From Entamoeba invadens IP1 (Eukaryota > Evosea > Mastigamoebida > Endamoebidae): 64,000 bases of DNA. The number at the start of each line of letters is the position of its first letter. Position 1 is the stretch's first letter. Below the pieces are notes generated by a model. The model was not told where the DNA came from. It was given only the letters and a program-made list of their open reading frames with translations, and did no database searches. Both the position numbers and the translations under genes were made by a program. Where the stretch lies: the NCBI RefSeq assembly GCF_000330505.1, contig NW_004443648.1, positions 292,073 to 356,072 on the forward strand. The letters run 5' to 3'. This document shows positions 19,603-29,877 of the stretch, one piece after another.

Positions 19603-20928
19603 TTACTCCGCAAGTGACACAAATTCGCCCTTCACAAAGAACTTCCCCGCCTCAACAATTTTCACAATAGCAGACTTCCCAAATAAGTCGACATTCTTCT
19701 GTGGTGCCAAAATGACTTGGACAAATGAGATATCGTGGGCGGCATAATTTTGTTTGTCGTGGGCCATTTCATTGATCCACACCTGGCAGGTCTTCCCAAC
19801 CATATTCTTATATGGGAAATAGGAATCAAAGTACTCTGTGACTTCTCTGCTCCGTTGTTTCTTAACTTTTGAATTGACTGGTTTCATTTGAGCTGCGGGG
19901 GTACCCGGTCTAATACACATTTGGGAGATGTTAACAATCGGAAATTGGTGCACTTTCAAACAGTCCAACGTCATTTTATGGTCTTCGTCCGTTTCTGTTG
20001 GGAATCCACAAATGATGTCGGTTGCAATGGTGATCTCGGGTATACACTTCCTGAGTCGCGCGCAGACATCATCGAACTCCTCTCGTGTATATTTTCTTTT
20101 CATTGCTTCAAGAACTTGAGTTGATCCCGATTGGATAGGAATATGAATGAACTTGTACACACATTTTCTCTTAAAGACCTCGACAATCTCGTCAAAGTAC
20201 TTAATGATGTATGGCGGGTTCACCATTCCAATTCTGATCATTGCTTTACCTTCTACTACGTCACACATCTCTTTCAACATATGTGGAAACGTGTCTCCAA
20301 TATCCATTCCATATGCTCCAATATCCTCACCAGTCAATCGCAATTCCTTAACTCCTTCATTGATCGACTTTTTAATTCGTTTGATGATATCAATAATGGG
20401 ATAACTCCTCAGCCCACCACGCGCGTGTTTTGTCTTACAATATGTACATGCATTCTCACACCCTGTACATGTCACTATAATGTCTATGAGTGGACTACTC
20501 TTCTCATATGAGTCGATGTCAACTAACGGTCCTCTCTCAAGATACGTCGCTCCTTCTCCGCGAACGGCTGACTCGACGGCGTCTTTGATTTTATGAAGTT
20601 GGTCAACACCAACTATCGAACAGTTTTTAGAACACTTAAATACCTTTGGATCCGCTTGCGGAACACATCCCGCTAAGACAACGGGGATGTGCATCTCCTC
20701 GCACTTCTTTTTAATTTGTTCAATCGATTGCTGCGACGGGTTTTTCACAGTACAACTGTTGACTACAACAGCAGTGTAATTGCCTTCTAAAGGAGAGTCC
20801 GCTTTATCTAAAATGTATCCGGCTTCGGTCAAATCCTTCTGCATCACTTCACTGTCACTCACATTATGAGAACACCCAAAAGTGTAGAATTTCACCTTTT
20901 TGTGTGCTAACTCCTCAATGTCACTCAT
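19603..20928 (-). CDS. CDKAL1: CDKAL1-type tRNA t6A methylthiotransferase (radical SAM)
   Basis: 441 residues, single exon. The enzyme adds a methylthio group to t6A37 of ANN-decoding tRNAs, giving ms2t6A. The N-terminal MTTase domain has its cluster cysteines at Cys19 (GCSHN), Cys59 (NSCTVKNPS) and Cys88 (LAGCVPQ). The radical-SAM motif CxxxCxxC is Cys157, Cys161, Cys164 (CENACTYC), followed by RGGLRSYP typical of the MtaB/CDKAL1 branch. A TRAM-like domain ends the protein (about 370-441). There is no C-terminal membrane anchor like that of human CDKAL1. AACTACAAAAG lies 4 bases upstream of the ATG. SUA5, which starts t6A synthesis, lies about 17 kb further on. Confidence 0.9.
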   Translation of the reverse strand: MSDIEELAHKKVKFYTFGCSHNVSDSEVMQKDLTEAGYILDKADSPLEGNYTAVVVNSCTVKNPSQQSIEQIKKKCEEMHIPVVLAGCVPQADPKVFKCSKNCSIVGVDQLHKIKDAVESAVRGEGATYLERGPLVDIDSYEKSSPLIDIIVTCTGCENACTYCKTKHARGGLRSYPIIDIIKRIKKSINEGVKELRLTGEDIGAYGMDIGDTFPHMLKEMCDVVEGKAMIRIGMVNPPYIIKYFDEIVEVFKRKCVYKFIHIPIQSGSTQVLEAMKRKYTREEFDDVCARLRKCIPEITIATDIICGFPTETDEDHKMTLDCLKVHQFPIVNISQMCIRPGTPAAQMKPVNSKVKKQRSREVTEYFDSYFPYKNMVGKTCQVWINEMAHDKQNYAAHDISFVQVILAPQKNVDLFGKSAIVKIVEAGKFFVKGEFVSLAE

Positions 20929-21271
20929 TCTTCTTTTGTAGTTTTTTTTGAAGGACTTCAGTCTTTTTTTGAAAAATGATTTTTAAGTAGGGTTCCTATA
21001 CCTCAAGAAGTCGTCTTTCGTTTTTTTCATTTTTTTGACTTTGTTTTGTTTTCATCAAGTTTTTGATCAAAAAATTGAATAAGTCAATTTTTTTTGTTTC
21101 GATTGTGTCAAAAACAAATAAAGATGAAAAAAACACATCAACTATATAAAATGGTTTATTTTATTATTTTATAATTGTATAGTTAAAATAGTTCTCAAAA
21201 ACACAATCTAATCCTATCACTATTCTGTTTTTTGGAAAATAATAATATAAAAAGAAACTCAATTAAGACAG
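20929..21271. other. Divergent intergenic region between CDKAL1 and CWC2
   Basis: About 340 bp, AT-rich with T-runs. It holds AACTACAAAAG just ahead of CDKAL1 on the minus strand and GAAACTCAATTA (21254-21265) just ahead of the CWC2-like gene on the plus strand. No ORF seen. Confidence 0.45.
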
Positions 21272-22556
21272 ATGAACGAAAAGAAGGAGGCAAGCTCAGA
21301 CTATAGCTACGAACCCGTTTTAAACAAACCGGCACGGAAACAAACAGACACATACACTCCATTTACACCAAACCGAAGTGGCGATTACAATATATGGTAT
21401 AACCGCTACAGCGGGTTTGAGTACAAGCAGTCGAGAGGTGATAGAGGAAACATGACAAGGTGTTGTGTAAAAACAGATGCGGGAACGACAAAATCACAAC
21501 CGAACTCACCGTTATGCATTCACTTTGCGTTGGGGAAGTGTTTTAAAGGTGGAGAGTGTGTGTACAAACACCAACTCCCCCAACAAGAAGACGAGAATAG
21601 ACTTGGAGCCACGACTGACATTTTTGGGAGAGAGAGGCATTTGACAGACCGAGAGGATATGGGCGGTATCGGTAAATTTTCCAAAGAAAACAGAACGCTG
21701 TATGTCACGGGGTTTAAGGGGAACCTACCACCACAACAAATTGAAGAAATCCTCAGAAGACATTTTGCTGAATGGGGAGAGCTCGAGTATAGTTTGTATT
21801 GTATCACATTTACTCATTACATATTATTAACAAGTAAAGTGATTAAACATTAGAATTTTGTGTAATATGTTTTAACTCTTTGATTTTGTATTATTATTAT
21901 ATGGGTGAAAACAAAAACATTAACAAATAGTCAGAGTGTTGCCAGTGAGAAATATCGCGTTTGTGCGGTACAGAATGAGGGGAGCGGCCGAGTTCGCAAA
22001 GGTCGCAATGGGAGATCAAGCTCTTGACGGTGATGAGAGGTTGAATGTTCGTTGGGCGTTTGACGACCCGAATCCAATTGCGAAAGCTGTCGAAGAGCAA
22101 GCTGTTGCCGCGCAGTACGTTGCCCAGGTCAAGAAGGTTTTGGCCGAACGGAGGGAAGAGAATGAACTTGCTATTGACGCGATTCCCAAGAAGAAAGAGG
22201 TCACGTACGATAATCCGGGTGTCATTGGGTTTAAATACTCTTGTACCACAACCACCATCAAAAGGGATGGCGTGAAAGGCAAAGAGAAAGAGGTCGAAAC
22301 TAAAGATGAGAAGGCGGTTGGTGAGAAAATCTTGCAAAGCAAAAAGGGGAAGTATGTTGCAAACAAATACACGGGTTTTATGCACCCATACAGTTATGGG
22401 CTATTCCATCCAAAGCAAGTTGAGCTAGCGAAAAAAGACGAAAGCGATGACAGTGGCGAGGCCGATATCATGAAAGACGTTCCAAAGGAACCATCCACAA
22501 GCGCGCAACAAGACAAACCAAGCGATACAAAGGAAGAAAAACACGAGCAAAAGTGA
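21272..22556 (+). CDS. CWC2: CWC2/RBM22-like spliceosomal RNA-binding protein
   Basis: Two exons, join(21272..21791,21931..22556), 381 residues. CWC2/RBM22 proteins contact U6 snRNA and the intron in the activated spliceosome. Present in order: a Torus-like Cys-containing N-terminal part, a CCCH zinc finger (CIHFALGKCFKGGECVYKH), a basic linker and an RRM beginning LYVTGFKGNL (RNP2). The RRM is interrupted by a 139-nt intron (GTTTGT ... TAG). Exon 2 resumes with RVLPVRNIAFVRYRMRGAAEFA (RNP1 region) and LNVRWAFDDPNP, a phrase typical of Cwc2. The junction is phase 1 and joins WGELEY to IRVLP. The C-terminus is charged and disordered. Exon 2 has no ATG of its own at its 5' end. Confidence 0.88.
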
Positions 22557-22641
22557 TTGATTGTTCAAAACCGTTTCCAACACCCTGTGAGTATCTATAA
22601 ATTTGAATGAACAAAAGTCAGTTAAAATCAGTTACAAAGTT

Positions 22642-24114
22642 TCACTTCTCGAGTGCGTAACATGCGTCGGCCGTCAGTTTAAAGTCCTTTTTGAACGAGT
22701 GGACATTTTTGAGTCTTCCACAGTTGACCAAATTAATTGTTCTGACCGCATCTCCGAGTAAAATGGATGTCATTGCGGCGCACGAATTGACTGAGATTGA
22801 AGACAAAATTTGGAGTCTTTGTAAAGGCAATTCTGACATACATGGGAAGTCAGTTAATTGGAGTGATTTTAATGAGGATGGTAATGAGAGCGAAATAGAC
22901 TGACATTTTGTCATTGCGAGTTTTGTCAATACCGTGAGGCCGACAAACCCTTCAACGTTTTCGACATCAACATCCTTTTCTTCGTTGATGAAACCTAAGA
23001 CCTCGAGCTCCTTTAACCTTGAAGGGAGTTTCACGCTTCTCTTTTTCGACTCGAAACCGATGAGCTTCAAAGAAGTTAACGAGAGCAAATTTCTAAAGTC
23101 GTACGACGTTTTCAGCTCGCCAAATTGCTCGCTCACAGTGAGTTGTTCAAGTCTCTTCATTTTTTCTAAAAGTTCCTCGTTGACGCTGTACAGTGTTGTC
23201 ACCGTCAACGCGTCTTGAATGAACTGCAAGTCCATGAAACAATTTGGACAAATTGCTCGTGGCATGTATTGCACAAACAACCCGTCAAGTATTTTGCGGT
23301 ACTTCTCCGCGTTGTCAGTGTCTTTAGATACAGTGCACCCAATACCTGTATATACTCTATTGAATGAGAGATAAACACTTTTGTGCGCCAGCAAGTCGTA
23401 CAGCCCGTCGTAGTTCTCATTACAGTCGATCATAAAATGGACGTTTTTCGGTGCTTTATTGACGACATTCAGCAAGTCGTCGTTGTCTTGTAGTCTGTTG
23501 ATGTAGATGATTGTTTTAGTCGCCGAGTCCATCTTTGTCCCGAACACGTCGTTCCACAGCAAATAGTGAGAAATGAGTGTGAGGGAGAGTGCGGTGATTT
23601 TGACGAGTTTCAGTTGTGGGAGTGAGTAGATGTCGACCAGTGCACTTGAAGACAATTGTGAGATTTTACACAAATTGCCTGCGTCAATAACAAGTGTTTG
23701 AAGGTTCGACATTTTGAGGAGAATTGGAAGAAGTTCGACGGTGTTTGGGACCGGGAAAGGCACATTCAATGAAATCAGTTTGTTAGCGATTCTGTCCAAG
23801 TATGGAATATACGAGACGTCATTTGGACTAAAAGTGATGTGAAACTCGTAATCGGCATTTTTATATCGTTCGTCATCGCCAAAGGTGTCGACGTAATTCT
23901 CAAGGCCAAACGAGATCGTTTTTGCTGCTGGAAACATTCTGAGTGTTTTTTGTGTCAACGATTTGAACGATGGAACGACCGCGAGTTTCAAGACGATTTG
24001 TTGGTATCGTTTATTGATCATCATGAAAGGGAGGATGTCCTCTGCGGTCATATTTTGGATGACTGGAAACAATGAATCTCCGTCGAGTTTATAATACATC
24101 GTAAAATTGCTCAT
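22642..24114 (-). CDS. Leucine-rich repeat protein of an Entamoeba-type family
   Basis: 490 residues. The N-terminus has an F-box-like short helical stretch (TAEDILPFMMINKRYQQIV), followed by irregular leucine-rich repeats over most of the length (for example LQTLVIDAGNL, LTSLKLIGFES, LKELEVLGF, LKSLQLTDF). No signal peptide or membrane helix is evident. Proteins of this plan are numerous in Entamoeba genomes; the role is unknown, and substrate or partner recognition is a guess. The ATG at 24112-24114 is chosen; the preceding in-frame codon is TTG. Confidence 0.65.
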   Translation of the reverse strand: MSNFTMYYKLDGDSLFPVIQNMTAEDILPFMMINKRYQQIVLKLAVVPSFKSLTQKTLRMFPAAKTISFGLENYVDTFGDDERYKNADYEFHITFSPNDVSYIPYLDRIANKLISLNVPFPVPNTVELLPILLKMSNLQTLVIDAGNLCKISQLSSSALVDIYSLPQLKLVKITALSLTLISHYLLWNDVFGTKMDSATKTIIYINRLQDNDDLLNVVNKAPKNVHFMIDCNENYDGLYDLLAHKSVYLSFNRVYTGIGCTVSKDTDNAEKYRKILDGLFVQYMPRAICPNCFMDLQFIQDALTVTTLYSVNEELLEKMKRLEQLTVSEQFGELKTSYDFRNLLSLTSLKLIGFESKKRSVKLPSRLKELEVLGFINEEKDVDVENVEGFVGLTVLTKLAMTKCQSISLSLPSSLKSLQLTDFPCMSELPLQRLQILSSISVNSCAAMTSILLGDAVRTINLVNCGRLKNVHSFKKDFKLTADACYALEK

Positions 24115-24326
24115 CAAGACTTCTCTTTTTCACTTTTCAAGTTCTTTTGGAGTAGAAAAGGTATTGAATCAAAACCAATCCCAATGCGCCTTTTTTGGTA
24201 TTTTTCTTTGGAACACAAAATTATAAGAAAAAGAATAAATAAATTTATTTTGAGAAAAATGTCCCAAATAGACAACAAAAAACTATATTTTGATAGTAAA
24301 AAATAGTATATTATTGTTCAAGTAAT

Positions 24327-26481
24327 TTAATGGAAGACAATGTTCTTGTCTTTAGTAGTAGCCGTTCGAATGAACTGGTTAAACAACATATCCGCATCCC
24401 AAATGATCTCAACGTCTTGGTTTTGTATCATCGTCATAAACTGAAGTAAATCATCAAAGCTGTCTACACTCAAAATAAACTCTCTGTTGATCACTAACAC
24501 GGCAACCATCAAAAAGAGGTACATTTTGTCTTCGATGTAACTGATCAAGAAGTCCCATATCCGCAACACATCTTCCTTCTTAAATTCCCTTTTAAAGAGT
24601 AGTGCGATGCTTCTCCAACAGAACATGAAGTCAATTTCATTTTTTGTCATCCACTCATACAACTCCTTGTCTACAACTTTCACAATGATCGCAACTTTCT
24701 GACATAAATTTTTGACGCTCGCCTCGGCATAAAACTCTCTTACCATTTTCATAGCCATTGTAAAGAGTATGAAACTTTCAATTTCGGTGTTCCCTTCTTT
24801 AATACAAATCGATGCTATTTCATTCATACCTAAAGTGTTATTATTAATTAATTATAAATTAGTTATAATTAGTTATAATTATTATAATAATGAATTGCTT
24901 CAACAAACCTTGCATGTAATTCACTTCCATATCAAAAAGTGCGTAATTCTGAAGGATATCTTGAAGTAATCCAACTTTATCTTGTTCTATCAAAGTTCTG
25001 CTTAAATCCTTTTGAATTTGTGTTTGGACGTCTCGCACACTCTTCCACCGCTCAAGTTGTTCCGGTAGAAAAAGACTCCATTGACTCTTGAGAGCCCGAA
25101 ACCGCTCACTCCACCGCGCTATTTCCATGTCATACCTTAACTCCTTTTTTTCAGATTCTAAGATCTCCCCCCCACACACCATCCACCCAAACACTCGACT
25201 CTTCCCTTTCGATAATCCTTTGTATTTAACTATTCGCCGAATCTCTTCCCTCCTCTTTCCAGTTAAGTTTTCAAAGGAACTGTTCATTTCAAAAACGCCG
25301 TTACTCTTCACCCATTGTTTCCGAGAAACTTGCTTGACAGGATCATTCGTAGCTTTGATACACATCATACTCACACGATTCATACGTTGTTGGAAAGACT
25401 CAGTGTTAGCCATACGCGCGTCAATCCGATAAATACACTCTTCGTGTTCGTTGTCTTCTACTGTCACCTATATCGTTAATACAACACCTTCATATATGAG
25501 GTAGAACAAATCACACAAACCTTCCCACCTTTCTTCTTGATCCATCCTATCAAACTCTCGACTTCATCCCTTGTCTTAAACTCGTAACTGGGAACAACAA
25601 AGGGCAATGCATTATCAAACTCAAATGACACAAGTTCGTAAGTATTCCCCATGAGCGCTGGACGTACTCGTTTCGACTTAACAGAGACAACCTCGCGGAA
25701 CGAAAATTCAGTTTGAAAATTATTGACATCAATAACATTACTCTGCGACTTACGCGACATGAATTCAAAAATGGGTTCCGCAATGAGGGGAATGTACTCA
25801 AAGTATATGAACCCATTGACCTGTTCATTATTTCGTTGATTATATATAGTATATATACTATATATATACTATATAGTATATATAATATATAGTATATATA
25901 TAGTATATNNNNNNNNNNNNNNNNNNNNNNNNNNNNNNNNNNNNNNNNNNNNNNNNNNNNNNNNNNNNNNNNNNNNNNNNNNNNNNNNNNNNNNNNNNNN
26001 NNNNNNNNAGGGGATGTACTCAAAGTATATGAACCCATTGACCTGTTCATTATTTCGTTGATTATATATAGTATATATACTATATATATACTATATACTA
26101 TAGAATTATTATATGTCAAACGCAACAAACAAAGGTAATGTTAACGAACCCACTCGCATACCAATTCGAGTCGACCTTCACACGAACATTTTTTATTGAT
26201 CCAACAAGTTCTTTTTCAGGCCGATTTGCAAGATGTCGTGACATGAAGAATTGTTTGGGAGGGGGCGTTTTGGAGTCAGTTGGGTGCTTTGGTTGGTAAT
26301 AGTCACTCTTCTTTATTTTCATGTCCACGCGAGGAAGTGGTGTAAAATTGGTATCAACACTTTCGGAAGTCGATGCAGCTAATATATCTTCTTGCTTGGC
26401 GTCAGCACGAAGCGTGCGGAAACGAGGATGCGTACGCGGAAATTTTGGTCGAGTTGGAAGTGGTTGAATGGGGACTTCCAT
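24327..26481 (-). CDS. TBC-domain Rab GTPase-activating protein (TBC1D15/GYP7-like)
   Basis: Four-exon model after ignoring the assembly artefact: exon 1 26131-26481, exon 2 25521-25820 (its start also appears at 26009-26042), exon 3 24909-25467, exon 4 24327-24829; about 570 residues. It should speed GTP hydrolysis by a Rab protein. The TBC catalytic pair is present: arginine finger in IQKDLSRT and glutamine finger in NYMQGMNEIA, the latter created by joining exons 3 and 4. A substrate-binding region like that of TBC1D15 precedes it (exon 2, then the SRVFGWMVCGGEI segment that opens the TBC domain). Introns are 88, 53 and 79 nt, starting GTTTGT and ending CAG, TAG and TAG; every junction is in phase. 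The 100-N gap lies within the gene but probably hides nothing (see findings). Confidence 0.8.
25786..25875. repeat. Left copy of an about 90-bp direct repeat beside the N gap
   Basis: From AGGGGAATGTACTCAAAG to the TATATA-rich run, this copy matches 26009-26097 almost base for base, with one missing A in the other copy. It contains the start of TBC exon 2 and the end of the preceding intron. Confidence 0.85.
25909..26008. other. Assembly gap of exactly 100 N
   Basis: A run of exactly 100 N, the usual placeholder for unknown length. The flanks repeat each other, so the two contigs most likely overlap and the real gap is zero or negative. Confidence 0.95.
26009..26097. repeat. Right copy of the direct repeat beside the N gap
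   Basis: Second copy of 25786-25875, lacking one A at its left end. After it the sequence continues into the TBC exon 1 donor region at 26130, so this copy is the one with sensible upstream context. Confidence 0.85.
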
Positions 26482-26671
26482 ATACTTTTCTGTGTTCTTC
26501 TTAGAAAAAAGTTGTTAATAGTATTAAATAGTATCTTCTAACCATTTTAAATCAATCCATAGAGACAATTATTAGTATTTAGTATAGTAATTGAGTTATT
26601 TTTAAATAGTAAAAATCTTTTCAAAATGAATAAATCTTAAAAATTGAAAATTGTTTGCATTAAATTGATTA

Positions 26672-26908
26672 CAGTAGGGGAAATATGGGGATGCTAGAAA
26701 AAGGAAGATGCTCGTAACTATTGGTTAATTTCAATTGAAAAATATTAAAATTACTATTGATTTAATATAAATTATTAATCAAAAAATTAATAAAATGAAA
26801 AAACCAAAATAAATTTATATTAATTATTTATTATTAATAATATTAAATTAATTAATATTAAGATTAGCATCCCCCTTTTTCTCAGCATCCCACTTTTTCC
26901 GTTAACTG
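26672..26908. mobile_element. Tc1/mariner-style MITE, 237 bp
   Basis: The ends begin CAGT and lie inside TA dinucleotides (26670-26671 and 26909-26910), the hallmark of Tc1/mariner insertions. The two about 42-bp ends match in inverted orientation with few gaps: both carry GGGATGCT, AGAAAAAGG and a second GATGCT in the same order. The middle is AT-rich with no ORF, so the element is non-autonomous. It sits in the upstream region shared by TBC and ECO1. Confidence 0.7.
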
Positions 26909-27122
26909 TATATTATTTTTTAATATGTATTTATTTTTACTTTTGAATTTGTTTATTTTTAAATTTTTGTTATAAAAAGCGATAGAAATACCATTTCGAA
27001 GTTAAAAAACAAATGTTATTAATACCTTTATTGAAATAATGGAAAAAAGAAAATATCTGAAAAAGAGAAAATGAGAGGATTGGAGTGATGGAATAACAGA
27101 ACTTAAATGGCATTCAAAGTGA

Positions 27123-27968
27123 ATGGACGCTTATAAACGAAGAAAAGAGGAAAAAAAAGAAGAGAAGGAAAACGCCGAGAAGAAACCGCGTAAAATTGAG
27201 GCAAGCTTTTCGCGAGTGTTGCCGGTTTCGAGTGATAAGTTGTCTCGTGTGTCACCAAGAGTGTCCGCAAGAACAACGCCACTACACTCACCAACACCAA
27301 AAACAAGTCCCGTGCCTTCTCCAAAGAGACAAAGTGTTTTAAACTTCGCACAGAAGAGACCTGGAGAGACCACGTGTGTTATTTGCCATTTGAAGTATCA
27401 GCCAAGCGTTGACGATGATAAAAAGACGCACGACGATTATCACAAAAAATACGTTCAACCACAAAAATTCAAAGTGAAAGATGCTGTTCAGGTACAGGAC
27501 TCACCAAAAGTTGTCAAGGTCGTTTGTTCGCGAGAAAACGAGAATGAGTTGGCGGAGATTCTTGCGAGAGTTAAAGACGATGTGGACATGTCGATGGAAT
27601 ACCTCCTCTCATCGCGGTATACATTTTTCATAGGAGTGGAAGACGGTAAGGTTGTCTCCCTCTTGGTTGTGTGTACACTTTCGCCACTAACAAGTGCGTA
27701 CCTCGTCACCTCAAACTTGTATGGAGAAATTTCACTCAAAGAAGAAAACAAGACGGTCTGCAAAATGGGTATTGAACTTCTTTGGGTGCACCCATTTTTC
27801 AAGCGCAGGGGATTTGGTAAAAGTTTGGTGGAGCTTTCTCTTGTGTTTTTGAAATATGGGACCTACGCCTTTAAGAAGGAGGAGGTTGCGATCACTCAAC
27901 CGACCCACGAAGGATTTCTCTTTTTCAAGCACGTTTTTCCCCAAATACAGATATATACCCAACATTGA
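27123..27968 (+). CDS. ECO1: ECO1/ESCO cohesin acetyltransferase
   Basis: 281 residues. ECO1 acetylates SMC3 in S phase to make cohesin stable. The disordered, basic N-terminus (1-80) contains QSVLNF, a PIP-box-like PCNA-binding motif (Q70, L73, F75). A C2H2 zinc finger follows: Cys85, Cys88, His103, His107 in the ECO1 arrangement (TCVICHLKYQP...HDDYHKKY). The C-terminal part has the acetyltransferase fold, with GIELLWVHPFFKRRGFGKSL holding the acetyl-CoA motif RxxGxG. Length is typical for yeast-like ECO1. The ATG is the first in frame. Single exon. Confidence 0.9.
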   Translation: MDAYKRRKEEKKEEKENAEKKPRKIEASFSRVLPVSSDKLSRVSPRVSARTTPLHSPTPKTSPVPSPKRQSVLNFAQKRPGETTCVICHLKYQPSVDDDKKTHDDYHKKYVQPQKFKVKDAVQVQDSPKVVKVVCSRENENELAEILARVKDDVDMSMEYLLSSRYTFFIGVEDGKVVSLLVVCTLSPLTSAYLVTSNLYGEISLKEENKTVCKMGIELLWVHPFFKRRGFGKSLVELSLVFLKYGTYAFKKEEVAITQPTHEGFLFFKHVFPQIQIYTQH

Positions 27969-28797
27969 AATACCGCCATTTTAGTTTATAAAATATTTTT
28001 ATTTCGCTCCATTCATGGCTGGAAGTCACAGAGAAGCATCGAGAAAGTCGTGGTTTATTTTTTTTCTCTTTACAATTGAGATTACGTTGTTATGGTTTTG
28101 TTATTTCTAGTTAATTTGTGGTAAAACAACTATACAATTAGGGTCGATCTTATTTTATTTCTTTTTAATGAGATGCGATTGGCTGACTTTTGAACTAATA
28201 TTTTACAAAATTGAAACTGTCAAATGGGCGAGTGGTTGGTTATTTAATCAGGTGGAGCGGGTGAATAGCGAATGGTGTTGAACATCAATGGGAGAGTGGG
28301 AGCATTTGGATGGATACTCATTAATTTTTGAGGGCGCGTGTTTCTTGATTTTTCTTGCTTTACAAAAAATCAAGACCTTAAAAAGTTCTTTTGATTTTCC
28401 AGATTGACGAAAACGTCAAAGTGAGCATTGTGGTTGTAAAACTCAAGAAAATCAAAAATAGGTCAAAGAAACAAAGCTATATGAATAGTTTGTTAATAGT
28501 AACAAATATAGTAAAATAGACGAATAAAAATAGAAAAAGCCAAAAGGGATGCAAAACACTTCAAAAGATCCTCAGAGTTTTGGAAGGAATTGTCAAGAAG
28601 AAAAAAGAGGTGTGTGGGTGTTCCAAATTTGGGTAGAACCCCGATACGACTGGGAAACCGAGTAGCAAAGAACACCACACGAAGGTAACACAATAGAGCT
28701 TCAAAAGTTCTCCTCACAAATAATAACATTGGAATCACCAAAATAAAGTCGAAGTAGAAAGCAAAACCCAATTAGAATAATAACTTATATTAAAGTC
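27969..28797. other. Long intergenic region with a GC-richer patch and tiny ORFs
   Basis: About 830 bp. A patch at 28210-28340 is richer in G than other spacers. Two very short frames exist: 28015-28110 (31 codons, basic start then a hydrophobic stretch) and 28549-28665 (38 codons). Neither has a clear intron or family match. No tRNA- or snRNA-like motif was found. It may be long upstream DNA of the next gene or contain a non-coding RNA. Confidence 0.35.
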
Positions 28798-29877
28798 ATG
28801 GAAAGCACCGAAAGCACAAAGCAAACGGCTACACTGAAGGAATTGAAAAGATGCTCGAAGTCGTTTGAAGCAGTCCAACAAGCATTAATCCTCTCATTGC
28901 TTAACGTGAATGGGGTTGGGTTTAAAGTTCGTCGCCCGGAAAGAAGAAGTCAAAAAACACTTCAACTGTTCTTGGTCGAAGAACTGAACACCAAAACGGA
29001 AAGAATTCTCTTTGAGAAGAATGTCGATGAATTTTGCGCTAAGTTTGTCAGAGAAGAGCTGAAAGAATCCAACTACACGGCATTAACTCCCACTGACGTC
29101 GACTCGATCGCGTCGATAACTCGAGCCGCAACGAATGGGATTAGTGTTGAACGACTGAAACAAATCAAACGACACAGAGACGCAAATAAGACGTCGACGT
29201 CATTTAATTGGCTGATGGAACGATGTGAGAAGTTTGGGTATCAATTTAAGAAGAGGTCAACAAAACCCACCAAATACACACAAAAGCTCAATAAGATATG
29301 TGGAGTATGTGGGAAAGCTGTGATGACAATGGTAGAGATCTCTGAGATAGGCCGTTTAGTGAATGAAATAGTCTACAAACGGTTTGAGAAAGCGTCTTCA
29401 TTTGTACAAATTCCACAGAACGACCCTGAAATAGAACAAGTAGTCCGAGAGACGGAGAAGATCCTTTTAAAAGAAAGTCAAGCCAATGTCGAACCTTTTG
29501 AAAGGATGTTAGAAGCCTCTGAAGAGAAAAAAGGGTGTGTCATTGAAGAAAAAGTGAATGGCGAGAGTCAAGTCGAAAAGGCAGTCGATAACGAAATGGA
29601 GAAAGAAAAGAGTGTGGAACTTGTAACACAAAATGAGACACATTTGGTCTGTCCTAAACAAAACGAGCTACCAAATTACTATTACTACAGCTTAAGTGAC
29701 CAGGAAACGTTCTTTGTGCCTGACAATAAAAGCAATAACTACATCCAACTCATGGGGTTCGCTGAACTAAATAACAACATCGAAGCTAAACAAGAGACTA
29801 CAAATCAATTCTTTAATATCAAGCATGAGAGCGATGATGAGACTCTAGATAGTGGCTTTTACTCAGTCACTTTTTGA
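28798..29877 (+). CDS. Uncharacterised 359-residue protein with CxxC motif
   Basis: I do not recognise the family. The N-terminal half (1-175) is basic and helical, with a conserved-looking core (ALILSLLNVNGVGFKVRR, then FNWLMERCEKFGYQFKKR) and one CxxC pair (CGVCGK) near residue 170. The C-terminal half is low complexity: glutamate/lysine-rich, then an Asn/Tyr-rich tail with YYYYSLSDQ and an acidic end. This basic-plus-acidic build is common in nuclear or chromatin proteins, but that is only an impression. It is an uninterrupted frame with coding-like base use; the ATG follows AACTTATATTAAAG. Confidence 0.6.
   Translation: MESTESTKQTATLKELKRCSKSFEAVQQALILSLLNVNGVGFKVRRPERRSQKTLQLFLVEELNTKTERILFEKNVDEFCAKFVREELKESNYTALTPTDVDSIASITRAATNGISVERLKQIKRHRDANKTSTSFNWLMERCEKFGYQFKKRSTKPTKYTQKLNKICGVCGKAVMTMVEISEIGRLVNEIVYKRFEKASSFVQIPQNDPEIEQVVRETEKILLKESQANVEPFERMLEASEEKKGCVIEEKVNGESQVEKAVDNEMEKEKSVELVTQNETHLVCPKQNELPNYYYYSLSDQETFFVPDNKSNNYIQLMGFAELNNNIEAKQETTNQFFNIKHESDDETLDSGFYSVTF

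Noticed and set aside
25550..26128. A single long frame running through the first N gap
   Set aside because: It is an artefact of translating N and of low-complexity TATA repeats; the real exons are in another frame.
28493..28771. 92-codon minus-strand frame upstream of the unknown protein gene
   Set aside because: It begins at TTG rather than ATG and its product is a run of hydrophobic and aromatic residues of the kind produced by antisense of A-rich DNA.
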